Of a stretch of DNA of 64,000 bases, positions 17,979 to 25,933 are shown piece after piece. Origin of the DNA: JAIYDJ01 sp031400505 (GTDB lineage Bacteria; Pseudomonadota; Alphaproteobacteria; Rhodobacterales; Rhodobacteraceae); the NCBI GenBank assembly GCA_031400505.1, contig JANNPZ010000090.1, positions 1 to 64,000 on the forward strand, in the 5' to 3' direction. How positions within the stretch are numbered: the stretch's first letter is position 1; each line of letters begins with the position of its first letter. The position numbers were made by a program, and so were the translations under genes. Under the pieces are notes generated by a model. That model was not told where the DNA came from and searched no databases. It saw nothing but the letters and a program-made list of their open reading frames with translations.

Positions 17979-18840
17979 CGATATCGCCCTGCCGGCACGG
18001 CGCGGGATCGGCCGCGCGCTTTTGGGTGACCCGATGGGGCTGGCGGGGCTGGTGCTGGTGTCGACCTTCCTCGGCATGGCGCTGCTCGCCCCCTGGATTG
18101 CCCCCTATGATCCGATTGCACTGGACGTGAAGGCCAAGTTCCAGTTCCCGTCGCCCGCGCACTGGGCGGGGACCGATCATCTGGGGCGGGACCTTCTGTC
18201 GCGGATCATCTGGGGCGCGCGGCTGGCCCTTGGCATCTCCATCACCTCGGTCGGCATCGCCGGAGCCTTCGGGCTGGTGCTTGGCCTTGTCGCAGGCTAC
18301 GGGCCGCGCTGGCTCGATGGTGCGCTGGTTCTCGTCTTTGACAGCATGTCATCCTTGCCGATGATCTTCTTTGCGCTGGCCGTGATTACCGTTCTTGGCC
18401 CGGGTACCGCGACGCTGATCCTGGTGATCGTGCTGGTGTCGGTTCCGGCCTACGCCCGGCTGATCCGCACCCAGACCCTGTCCTTGTCCAGGTCAGACTA
18501 CATCCTGGCCGAACGTGCCATGGGGGCCGGTCCGGTCCGGATCATCTTCCACCATCTCTTGCCGAATGTCGTGGGGCCGCTGGTCATCCTGATCTGTATG
18601 GACATCCCGGTGGTGATCATGCTGGAAGCGGGGCTGAGCTACCTCAACCTTGGGGTCAAACCGCCTTCACCATCCTGGGGCAATATCCTGGCCGAAGGCT
18701 ACACCTCGCTTCGGCGGGCCCCGCATATCGTGATCCTGGCGGGCGTCCCACTGGTGCTGGCGACCCTGGGCTTCACCTTCCTCGGCGAGGGCCTGCGCGA
18801 CGTTCTTGATCCGCGCGGCGCGGGGCGGAGGTGGACATGA
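17962..18840 (+). CDS. ABC transporter permease, DppC/OppC type
   Basis: This 292-residue second permease overlaps the first by 17 bases. It has the DppC-type N-terminus (MGLAGLVLVSTFLGMALLAPW), the motif HWAGTDHLGRDLLSRIIWGA characteristic of the family, and the coupling loop DYILAERAMGAGPVRIIFHH. About five or six membrane helices are expected. Together with DppB it forms the heterodimeric membrane channel. Confidence 0.94.
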   Translation: MSFATDDIALPARRGIGRALLGDPMGLAGLVLVSTFLGMALLAPWIAPYDPIALDVKAKFQFPSPAHWAGTDHLGRDLLSRIIWGARLALGISITSVGIAGAFGLVLGLVAGYGPRWLDGALVLVFDSMSSLPMIFFALAVITVLGPGTATLILVIVLVSVPAYARLIRTQTLSLSRSDYILAERAMGAGPVRIIFHHLLPNVVGPLVILICMDIPVVIMLEAGLSYLNLGVKPPSPSWGNILAEGYTSLRRAPHIVILAGVPLVLATLGFTFLGEGLRDVLDPRGAGRRWT

Positions 18841-19796
18841 ACGCGGCACTGGTCGTGGAAAACCTGTCGGTCGTCTATCGCGTGGCAGGAGGCAGCTTGC
18901 AGGCGGTGCGCGATGTGTCGCTGTCGGTCCAGCGCAAAGAGGTCTTGGGGATCGTGGGCGAAAGCGGTTGCGGCAAGTCCACGCTTGCCGCCGCAATGAT
19001 CAACCTGCTTCCGGCGGGGGCGCAAATCCGTCAGGGATCTGTGCGGCTCAACGGTACGGACCTGTTGCAACTGCCCCCGGCAGCGCTGCGGTCCCTGCGC
19101 GGGCGCTCGATTGCGATGGTGTTTCAGGATCCGATGACCGCGTTCAACCCGGTACTGACGATCGGTCGGCAACTGGCCGATTTCTCGGGCGCACATGACC
19201 CCGCCCGCGCCACCCCCGACCTGCTGGCCGCAATGCTGGCACGGGTCGGCATTCCTGACGCCGCGCGATGTTTGCAACGCTATCCCCATGAGCTGTCCGG
19301 CGGCATGCGTCAGCGTGTGGCCATCGCCGCAGCCCTGTTGTTGCAGCCTGATGTGCTGATTGCGGACGAGCCCACCACTGCGCTGGACGTAACCATGGAG
19401 GCGCAGATCATCCACCTGCTGCGCGATCTGCGGACGAGTTTTGACTGTGCCGTCGTGATTGTGACCCACCATCTGGGCGTAATCGCTGAGCTTTGCGACC
19501 GCGTGGCGGTGATGTATGCGGGCGAGGTGGTAGAGCAGGGTGCGGTCGATGATATCTTTCACGCGCCGCTGCATCCGTACACCCGCGCGCTTCTGGCTTG
19601 CGATCCCGCAGTGGTCGACGCGGCTTCGGGCCGCCTGCCAACCATTGCGGGCAGCGTTCCCGACTTGACGGACCTGCCGCAGGGTTGCCCGTTTCTGCCG
19701 CGCTGCACAGTGGCGTTGCCCGCTTGCCATCAGCCGCCGCCGCGGGTCCATCTGCCCGAGGGGCGGTCGGTGCTTTGCCACAGGGCAGGGCCATGA
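18837..19796 (+). CDS. ABC transporter ATP-binding protein, DppD/OppD type
   Basis: This 319-residue ATPase has Walker A GESGCGKST, the Q-loop in MVFQDPMTAFNP, the signature LSGGMRQRVAIA and Walker B VLIADEPTTALD. The C-terminal oligopeptide-transporter extension contains the cysteine motif GCPFLPRCTVALPAC, which in OppD-type proteins can bind an Fe-S cluster. The ATG at 18837 overlaps the permease stop (ATGA) and has GGAGG five bases upstream; a GTG at 18831 is less likely. Confidence 0.93.
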   Translation: MNAALVVENLSVVYRVAGGSLQAVRDVSLSVQRKEVLGIVGESGCGKSTLAAAMINLLPAGAQIRQGSVRLNGTDLLQLPPAALRSLRGRSIAMVFQDPMTAFNPVLTIGRQLADFSGAHDPARATPDLLAAMLARVGIPDAARCLQRYPHELSGGMRQRVAIAAALLLQPDVLIADEPTTALDVTMEAQIIHLLRDLRTSFDCAVVIVTHHLGVIAELCDRVAVMYAGEVVEQGAVDDIFHAPLHPYTRALLACDPAVVDAASGRLPTIAGSVPDLTDLPQGCPFLPRCTVALPACHQPPPRVHLPEGRSVLCHRAGP

Positions 19797-20779
19797 CCCC
19801 GGTGCTGGAGCTTCAGGGCCTGTCGGTCGATTTGCCGCTGGGCGGGTTTTTGTCCCGCGCGCGGTTGCCTATCCTGCAGGACGTGACGTTGTCGGTCTCT
19901 CAGGGGGAAAGCCTGGCTCTGGTCGGCGAAAGCGGGTCTGGCAAGACCACCCTGGCGCGCGCGGTGATGGGTTTGCAACCGATCAGCGCCGGCGAAGTGC
20001 GGTTTGACGGAAGACCTGTGGCCGACAAGGCCGATCTTGCCCGACTGACGCGCGATGCGGCGATGATGTTTCAAGACGCTGCGGCCTCGCTGTCGCCCCG
20101 GCTGACTGTTGGCTATCTGGTGACAGAACCCTTCCGCATTCACGACCAGCCGCTGCCCAGCCCTGACCGCACGGCCCGGGACCTGCTGGCGGCCGTGGGG
20201 CTGCCTGCCGCCATCGCACGGCGCTATCCGCACGAGCTTTCGGGCGGGCAGGCGCGGCGGGTCGGCGTGGCCCGGGCACTGGCCCTGCGCCCGCGTCTTG
20301 TCATCGCCGATGAACCCACGGCGGGCCTCGATGTCTCGGTCCAGGCCGAGGTGCTGAACCTGCTGGCCGACCTTCGCCGCGACATGGGGCTGGCCTATCT
20401 GATCATCACCCATAACCTTGCACTGGTCCGCCATGTCGCGGACCGGATCGCCGTGCTTTATCTCGGCCGCGTGGTCGAGGAAGGCCCGACAGCAGAGGTC
20501 TTTGCGGCCCCGGCGCATCCCTATACCGCCAGCCTGATTGCCGCCGAGCCAAAACCCGACCCTCGCAAGCGCCGTGCCGACCTTGCGATCCGCGGCGAGG
20601 TTCCGTCAGTCCTGCGCCGTCCCACCGGCTGCGAGTTTCACACACGCTGCGCCTTTGCGCGCGACATCTGCCGCCGGGTGGCACCCGTACTCAGACCGGT
20701 GACCCGGCAACGCCGGACAAGCTGTCATTTTGCCGAACAATTCCAACAACAAGGAGAACACCATGCAATGGAGAACTGA
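19793..20779 (+). CDS. ABC transporter ATP-binding protein, DppF/OppF type
   Basis: This 328-residue partner ATPase has Walker A GESGSGKTT, the Q-loop MMFQDAAASLSP, the signature LSGGQARRVGVA and Walker B LVIADEPTAGLD. It also has the C-terminal cysteine pattern GCEFHTRCAFARDIC. The start at 19793 overlaps the previous stop (ATGA); the frame is open far upstream, but those residues have no ABC similarity. Its end overlaps the binding-protein gene by 17 bases. Confidence 0.93.
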   Translation: MTPVLELQGLSVDLPLGGFLSRARLPILQDVTLSVSQGESLALVGESGSGKTTLARAVMGLQPISAGEVRFDGRPVADKADLARLTRDAAMMFQDAAASLSPRLTVGYLVTEPFRIHDQPLPSPDRTARDLLAAVGLPAAIARRYPHELSGGQARRVGVARALALRPRLVIADEPTAGLDVSVQAEVLNLLADLRRDMGLAYLIITHNLALVRHVADRIAVLYLGRVVEEGPTAEVFAAPAHPYTASLIAAEPKPDPRKRRADLAIRGEVPSVLRRPTGCEFHTRCAFARDICRRVAPVLRPVTRQRRTSCHFAEQFQQQGEHHAMEN

Positions 20780-22313
20780 CCGTCGCGGATTCCTTGCTGC
20801 AGCAGGCGCAGGCCTTGCCGCTGCGTGCGGCACGCCCCGCTTTGCCTGGGCTGCCGAAGGGGGGACCTTGCGCTTGCGGGTCGGCGCGGATTTTCAGGTG
20901 CTGGACCCGTTCGGCATCATCGGAGAGCTTGATGACATCATCCCACGCTGCACCAATGTCACGCTGGTGCGGCTTGGCGACATGCGAGAGGGCAACGAAT
21001 GGCGCCCCTGGGCTACCGAGAAGATCGAATGGCTGGACGCGACGCGCCTTGCCTTCACCCTGCGCGAGGGGCTGAAATGGACCGGAAACTTCGGAGCCGT
21101 CACGGCAGCGGACGTAAAGTTTTCCTTCGAGCGGATAGCCGGATCCGAAAGCGCCTGGGCCTATCAGTTTGAAAAGATGAAGGAAGTCGAGGTGCTTGAT
21201 GACCGCAACGGCATTATCCACCTGACCGAGTCCTTTGCCCCCTTCACCGTGATCGCATTGCCCTATTATGGTGGTCATATCGTCAGCCAGAAAGCCGTCG
21301 AGGCGGTGGGGGGAAGATACACCACCGAAATCCCGGCGCAATGTGGACCTTTCCTGATGGACAGTTGGGAGCAGAACCAGAAGGTGACGTTGAAGGCCAA
21401 CCCCGACTGGACCGGCGAAAAACCGGCCTTCGAACGGGTTGAATTCTACATCGTCTCAGACGATCAGACCGCGCAGCTTGCCTATGAGGCGGATGCCTTT
21501 GATTTCACCCGCTTGGCAGTGGGGGCGGCGGCACAGTTAAAAGACGCCATGCCTGACGGGGCCAGGGTGATCGAGGCACCCGGCACGCGTTATGCTTGGC
21601 TTACAATCAACCTGAACGCCGAACCCCTGAAAGACATCCGTGTGCGCCAGGCAATCCAGTATGCCTATGACGGGCAGGCGGTGCTGGATGGCGCCTATGA
21701 CGGGCTGGTGCCGCGCGGGACGGGGGTGGTGCCGCCGGGATCGGGCCTGGCGCGGTCCGCCAACCTCATCGCTGCGCGCGACGTCGAGAAGGCGCGCGCG
21801 CTTCTGGCCGAGGCAGGGGCCGAGGGGTTGGAGTTGAACCTTTTTGCCCTAACCGATGGCACCAGCCAGACCATCGCGCAGATCATCCAGGCGAACCTCG
21901 CCGAGGCGGGCATCACCATCAACATCCAGCCAGTCGAGGAAGCCGCGTACTGGGCACTTGGCGACATGACGGCTGGTGAGGGCTACAAGTCGATCGAGCT
22001 TGTCTTGATGAATTTTGCCGGCGGCATCGACCCCACCGAAAATCTGGTCTGGTTCCGTCCTGACCAGATTGGTGTCTACAATTGGTCGTTCTTCGACAGC
22101 GCAGAATACGAAAGTCTTTTCCAGGCCTCGACGACAGAGCAGGACCCGGACATAAGGCGCGGCATGTTCAACAAGATGGAAGACCTTATGGAGCAATCCG
22201 GCGGATTCGTGTTCATTTGCTTCGAGCCCTATGTTGCGATCCACGATGCCAATCTGGTGCCGGTGATCCTAGCCGACGGGCACCCCGACCCAGTCGCCTT
22301 CCGTCTGAACTGA
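20763..22313 (+). CDS. ABC transporter substrate-binding protein, family 5, Tat-exported
   Basis: This 516-residue periplasmic binding protein is of the peptide/opine/nickel type (SBP family 5), with segments such as FTLREGLKWTGNFG, VTAADVKFSFERIAG and DIRVRQAIQYAYD. The N-terminus is a twin-arginine signal (RTDRRGFLAAAGAGLAAAC) cleaved after about residue 30, so export is folded through Tat. The ATG at 20763 follows AAGGAG. It is the specificity component of the importer in this operon. The presence of two catabolic enzymes and a hydrolase upstream suggests a methylated nitrogen compound, not a plain peptide, as ligand. Confidence 0.92.
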   Translation: MQWRTDRRGFLAAAGAGLAAACGTPRFAWAAEGGTLRLRVGADFQVLDPFGIIGELDDIIPRCTNVTLVRLGDMREGNEWRPWATEKIEWLDATRLAFTLREGLKWTGNFGAVTAADVKFSFERIAGSESAWAYQFEKMKEVEVLDDRNGIIHLTESFAPFTVIALPYYGGHIVSQKAVEAVGGRYTTEIPAQCGPFLMDSWEQNQKVTLKANPDWTGEKPAFERVEFYIVSDDQTAQLAYEADAFDFTRLAVGAAAQLKDAMPDGARVIEAPGTRYAWLTINLNAEPLKDIRVRQAIQYAYDGQAVLDGAYDGLVPRGTGVVPPGSGLARSANLIAARDVEKARALLAEAGAEGLELNLFALTDGTSQTIAQIIQANLAEAGITINIQPVEEAAYWALGDMTAGEGYKSIELVLMNFAGGIDPTENLVWFRPDQIGVYNWSFFDSAEYESLFQASTTEQDPDIRRGMFNKMEDLMEQSGGFVFICFEPYVAIHDANLVPVILADGHPDPVAFRLN

Positions 22314-22336
22314 CAATAGCCAAAGGACCGGACGAC

Positions 22337-22948
22337 GTGACCGTTGCACCATCGAAAAAGGCCCGCCTGTCTGTTGCGGACAGGCGCGCGCTGCTGGAAG
22401 ATGCCGCCTGCGCCTGCATGGCGCGCGGCGGTATCCGTGAGTTTACGGTTGACAAGATCGTCGCCGAAGCTGGCGTGTCGCGCGGTCTGATCACACATCA
22501 CTTCGGGTCGATGGACATGCTTCTGGTGGCCGTCTACAGCCGGATGTACCGCGAATGGATCGCCGCCATTTCCGCGCCGCACCATGGCCGGACACGTCTT
22601 GAATCCCTGGTTGACGTGCTCGTCTCTCCGGCGCTGTTCAGCCGTGAGGTGCTGAACATCTGGCTGACCTTGTGGGGAGAGATCGCCAACAACCCGGTCC
22701 TGCGCGCCGAACACAGGGCGCGCTATCGCGAATACCGCGATACCATCGCCGCCGCCCTGCGGGAGGCGGTCCCGCCCGGATCAAGCATTGACGTCGACAC
22801 TGTCGCTTCGGCGTTCATCTGTCTGGTTGACGGGCTTGGCGTTCAGCGCTGCGTCGAGCCCGACCTGCTGCCCGAAGCAACCGCCCGGGCCGCGTGCTGG
22901 GCGCTTCTTTCCCCGCATCTGGCATCGGAAGTAAGGCCCGTGGGGTGA
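22337..22948 (+). CDS. TetR/AcrR-family transcriptional regulator (BetI-like)
   Basis: This 203-residue regulator has an N-terminal TetR helix-turn-helix (FTVDKIVAEAGVSRGLITHHF, about residues 39-59) and an all-helical ligand domain with the pattern NIWLTLWGEIANNPVLRAEHRARY, which resembles the BetI-type C-terminal domain of choline/betaine regulators. The start is probably the GTG at 22337, preceded by AAAGGA, 23 bases after the binding-protein stop. As the last gene of the operon it likely represses the promoter near 11330 and responds to the imported compound. Confidence 0.85.
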   Translation: MTVAPSKKARLSVADRRALLEDAACACMARGGIREFTVDKIVAEAGVSRGLITHHFGSMDMLLVAVYSRMYREWIAAISAPHHGRTRLESLVDVLVSPALFSREVLNIWLTLWGEIANNPVLRAEHRARYREYRDTIAAALREAVPPGSSIDVDTVASAFICLVDGLGVQRCVEPDLLPEATARAACWALLSPHLASEVRPVG

Positions 22949-23056
22949 AGGAAAACTGTTGTTCGGTACGGTTGTAGGGCGGGCATTCGCATCCGTGTTA
23001 GGGTTGACACTGCCCTTGGATATCCGGGCAGGGCGCCGCGTGTTCCGACCCGAGTG

Positions 23057-23092
23057 TTGACGTGATTATCCCATAATCAGTATTATGTAATA
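23057..23092 (+). promoter_or_regulatory. AT-rich candidate promoter with palindromes between convergent genes
   Basis: TTGACG (23057-23062) and TATTAT (23081-23086) are spaced by 18 bases, a good sigma-70 match on the plus strand. The spacer holds GATTAT-CCC-ATAATC (23064-23078), a perfect inverted repeat, and the -10 lies in TATTA-TG-TAATA (23081-23092). It would direct transcription antisense into the 3' end of the FAD oxidoreductase gene at 23108. No plus-strand gene with recognisable coding character follows. Confidence 0.45.
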
Positions 23093-23107
23093 CATCTATT
23101 CATGCAA

Positions 23108-24280
23108 CTACACAATCGCCTGTTCAGCAAAGGCGCGACCCTGACCAGCCCGACACACCGACAGATCGGAAAGATCAAGACTTTGCCATTGGCCGGTCAG
23201 CAGATACTCTGCAATACCGCGCCCGACCGCTGGCGACTGTTGCAGCCCGTGGCCCGAAAATCCGTTCATCGCAAAAAAGTTCACACGTTCGGGATATGGG
23301 CCCAACAGCGCGTTCTGATCCAGTGTGTTGTAGTCATAGTGACCAACCCAATGGCGGATCACTTTCACTGCGTCAAACCCCGGCGCCCGCGCATAAAGCT
23401 GCGGCCAGATCATATCTTCGAACAGATGAAGGTCGGGATCGAAGTCGTTGATATCACACGGCCCATCATTTGACGGAACGGTCGCCGTGATCCAGTGCGC
23501 CCGCTCTGGTCGCAGGTAATAGTCGGCATCGACAAGCAAGGGTGCATCCGGGTGTCGGGCGTTTGGGGCGTCAATCACGAAAACGGTGCGCTTGCGCGGC
23601 TCTACCGGCAGCTTTAGCCCCGCCATGCGTGCAATCCCCGCAGCCCGCGTTCCGGCTGCATTGACGACCGCACCACAGCTGACCGATCCAGCCGCAGCCA
23701 GATCAACTGCCGTGACCAGGCCGCCGGCCACCTGCACACCCACCACTTCGTCAGTCACGAAAACGGCACCCTGTGCGCGTGCCGCCGTACGAAAGCCGCC
23801 AAGCAACCCCATGTTGTCAAACCAGCCTTCATCGCGGGGGCCAAAAGATGCGGCGGTCAGATCGTCGACCCGCAACCAGGGAAATCGCGCCTGGACATCG
23901 GTCGGTGTCCACACTTCAGTCGCCGCGCCATGCCGGTGTTGCAGCTTGGCAAATTCGGTCATCGTCCTGAATGCACCTGGCGAATGACCCAAGAACAAAT
24001 AGCCATTTTCAACCAGACCCAGCGACGGTATCCCGACATCGCGCCCCAGACTTTCCTGAAAGTTCCGGATGAATCCGACGCCAAAGGCAGAGATCGCTAC
24101 GTTGACGCCCGTGCTGAATTGCTGTCGGATCGATGCTACGGACAATGCAGTCGCCGAGGTTGCAAAACTCGGATCCCGTTCCACGACAAGCACCTTCAGT
24201 CGCGGGTCCATGCGCGTCAACCAATAGGCAGCCGACGCACCCATCACCGCACCGCCGACAATCACAACATCCGCCGACAC
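23108..24280 (-). CDS. FAD-dependent oxidoreductase, DAO (glycine/sarcosine oxidase-like) family
   Basis: This 390-residue flavoprotein has the N-terminal dinucleotide fold VVIVGGAVMGASAAYWL with the acidic strand end VLVVERDPSF, and the DAO C-terminal FAD-contact segment NGFSGHGLQQSPAVG. Relatives oxidise secondary or tertiary amino acids such as sarcosine, dimethylglycine or D-amino acids. The GTG at 24280 is chosen because AGAGGGCAGG precedes it and the Rossmann motif then begins at residue 4; the open frame further upstream has no family similarity. It converges on the TetR gene and diverges from the LuxR gene. A role in oxidising demethylated products of the neighbouring operon is plausible but unproven. 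Confidence 0.82.
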   Translation of the reverse strand: MSADVVIVGGAVMGASAAYWLTRMDPRLKVLVVERDPSFATSATALSVASIRQQFSTGVNVAISAFGVGFIRNFQESLGRDVGIPSLGLVENGYLFLGHSPGAFRTMTEFAKLQHRHGAATEVWTPTDVQARFPWLRVDDLTAASFGPRDEGWFDNMGLLGGFRTAARAQGAVFVTDEVVGVQVAGGLVTAVDLAAAGSVSCGAVVNAAGTRAAGIARMAGLKLPVEPRKRTVFVIDAPNARHPDAPLLVDADYYLRPERAHWITATVPSNDGPCDINDFDPDLHLFEDMIWPQLYARAPGFDAVKVIRHWVGHYDYNTLDQNALLGPYPERVNFFAMNGFSGHGLQQSPAVGRGIAEYLLTGQWQSLDLSDLSVCRAGQGRAFAEQAIV

Positions 24281-24474
24281 ACCCTGCCCTCTTTTCAAGT
24301 TGCTACGCCCTTTGGTGCCGATCAGGTTGAAATTGCGCTCAGGAACAACACTCTCGACACAGCCCCCGATGCATGGGTATGACATTGACGGGGATAAGGA
24401 CAAGACCGACGCAGAATTTCTGCAAACAGCGGAAGTGTCGGGAAGCCTGAACAAACATCCCGGAGACACATATC

Positions 24475-25263
24475 GTGACAGACCTTCTGTCGCTGATGAC
24501 GCGAATTGCCGAAGCCGGTTCGACATCAGCGGTCTGGGACCTTGCATGCAGTCAATACCGCGCCTGGGGCTTTTCGCGGGCCAATTACGGTTTTACCCGC
24601 TTCAAGTCGGACCGCTCGATCGGCAATCCCGATGATGCGTTGTTTTTGACCACATCGGATGCGGCATATGTCCAGCGCTACTTTCGCAACAACTTTTTTG
24701 CGCGCACCCCGGTGTTCCGCTGGGCAGAACGGCATTCCGGCAGTTGTACATGGTCTTGGGTCAAGGCCGCCTACGAGGCAGGCACCCTGCCGCCGGACGA
24801 AGCGGAAACAGTCTTGCAGAATGCCTCATCCGGTGTGGTTGCAGGCATTTCAGTCAGTTTTCCGACAGCGTCGATGCGCTCGAAGGGCGCGTTGGGATTG
24901 ATTGCAGACCCGGGGTTCGACAGCGATGCCGTGGATCAGTTCTATGCAGAGCACCGTATCGCGCTGGAAGCGCTTGCGCATATGATGCACCTCAAGCTGA
25001 TCCAGCTTCCCTACTCGGCACGGCGTCGCGGCCTGACTGGCCGTCAACGCGAGGCACTGGAATGGGTCGCAGATGGCAAGACCAGCCAGGATGTCGCGTT
25101 GCTCATGGGGGTATCGTCGGCCATGGTTGAAAAGCACCTGCGCCTTGCGCGAGAAGCACTGGATGTTGGCACAACCGCGCATGCAGTGGCCAAGGCTGCC
25201 ATGATGAACCAGATCTTCCATCCCAGCACCAGTCCAAGCCCGGCCACGATGGCCGGAAGGTAA
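24475..25263 (+). CDS. LuxR-family regulator with autoinducer-binding-like domain (solo)
   Basis: This 262-residue protein has an N-terminal autoinducer-binding-like domain (about 20-165) and a C-terminal LuxR helix-turn-helix (LTGRQREALEWVADGKTSQD, then VSSAMVEKHLRLAREALDV). Aligned with TraR by exact spacing, Tyr61, Pro71 and Trp85 are kept, but Trp57 is Tyr and the acyl-homoserine-lactone-contacting Asp70 is Thr (FFARTPVF). It may therefore sense a different ligand. No luxI gene is nearby. The start is a GTG with GGAG upstream. It diverges from the FAD oxidoreductase gene across 194 bases and may control it. Confidence 0.82.
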   Translation: MTDLLSLMTRIAEAGSTSAVWDLACSQYRAWGFSRANYGFTRFKSDRSIGNPDDALFLTTSDAAYVQRYFRNNFFARTPVFRWAERHSGSCTWSWVKAAYEAGTLPPDEAETVLQNASSGVVAGISVSFPTASMRSKGALGLIADPGFDSDAVDQFYAEHRIALEALAHMMHLKLIQLPYSARRRGLTGRQREALEWVADGKTSQDVALLMGVSSAMVEKHLRLAREALDVGTTAHAVAKAAMMNQIFHPSTSPSPATMAGR

Positions 25264-25488
25264 TGATTCCCGGACTGTTCAGAAGTCGTGAAAACGGCCA
25301 AGATTTTCTTGTTCCGAATTTTGCGGAACGTTGGTGCGGTGCCTGATCCTGTTTCCCGTGATGCGCAGCGTACCACTGTCGAGCCTGATAGTGCATTATC
25401 GACAGAACAATGTGCGGCTGATCGACTAGTCCGATTTGGCCTTTTAGGTGTTGGATGCCGGTCCTGATCCCCTTGGTATGGCATCAGA

Positions 25489-25525
25489 ACGGTGCGGCCT
25501 CCCCAGGGCCGCACCGTTTGTGTTT
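25489..25525 (+). terminator. Intrinsic terminator, 11-bp perfect stem
   Basis: ACGGTGCGGCC (25489-25499) pairs perfectly with GGCCGCACCGT (25507-25517) around a 7-base loop, followed by TTGTGTTT. The T-rich tail is only on the plus strand. It would end transcription coming from the LuxR gene or from an unannotated RNA in 25264-25488. Confidence 0.75.
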
Positions 25526-25892
25526 GCGGTTTTGCCGTCGTTGCCAAAGCAGTGCCCGTCAACGCCCATTTCTGCCGACCCGCACGACAGGGTTTGGCCC
25601 GGATGCTTGACAGCGCGTGCTAACTCAAAGCACCTCGTGGCCAGTGGGATGCTTGCAGTGCCTCTCGCGAAAAGTCCAAAACCCGGCGTCGATCTTCGCG
25701 CACCGCATGTCGTTCAGGATGATCGCCCTGTGACGGAAGGCATGTGTTTTCGAAATGTGCGTCACGGCTAAGAATTTGGCCGCCCCACGGCGGCCAGACT
25801 GCGTGTCACATATACCTGAGGGGCAACCGCCGCCGGGACTTCGTCAAAGCAACCGCATCAATGGGCAAAATGCAGCTCCGCCCCAAGTCACA

Positions 25893-25920
25893 GAAACAGG
25901 GCCGGCATTGTCACCGGCCC
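25893..25920 (-). terminator. tsf/rpsB operon terminator
   Basis: Read on the minus strand, GGGCCGG (25920-25914) pairs with CCGGCCC (25905-25899) around an 8-base loop, followed by TGTTTCTG. It starts 13 bases after the tsf stop and fits as the end of the rpsB-tsf transcript. Confidence 0.75.
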
Positions 25921-25933
25921 CTTACGTTTCAGA

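Larger units (their letters stand above)
25264..25933. other. 670-base gene-free region
   Basis: No coding frame with family character is seen on either strand. The stretch holds a small hairpin GTTCCG / CGGAAC at 25311-25329, a strong plus-strand terminator at 25489-25525 and the tsf terminator at 25893-25920. The plus-strand terminator lies 226 bases past the LuxR stop, so this part is either a long 3' untranslated region or contains a small RNA. I see nothing definite between 25530 and 25890. Confidence 0.5.

Noticed and set aside
22082..22336. Upstream extension of the TetR frame
   Set aside because: It would overlap the binding-protein gene by more than 230 bases and has no TetR similarity; the GTG at 22337 is preferred.
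23102..23473. 123-codon plus-strand frame after the AT-rich promoter-like block
   Set aside because: It is antisense to the FAD oxidoreductase and its translation shows no family features; only the promoter signal is kept as a finding.
24281..24547. Upstream extension of the FAD oxidoreductase frame
   Set aside because: The residues before the GTG at 24280 lack similarity and would overlap the start of the divergent LuxR gene.
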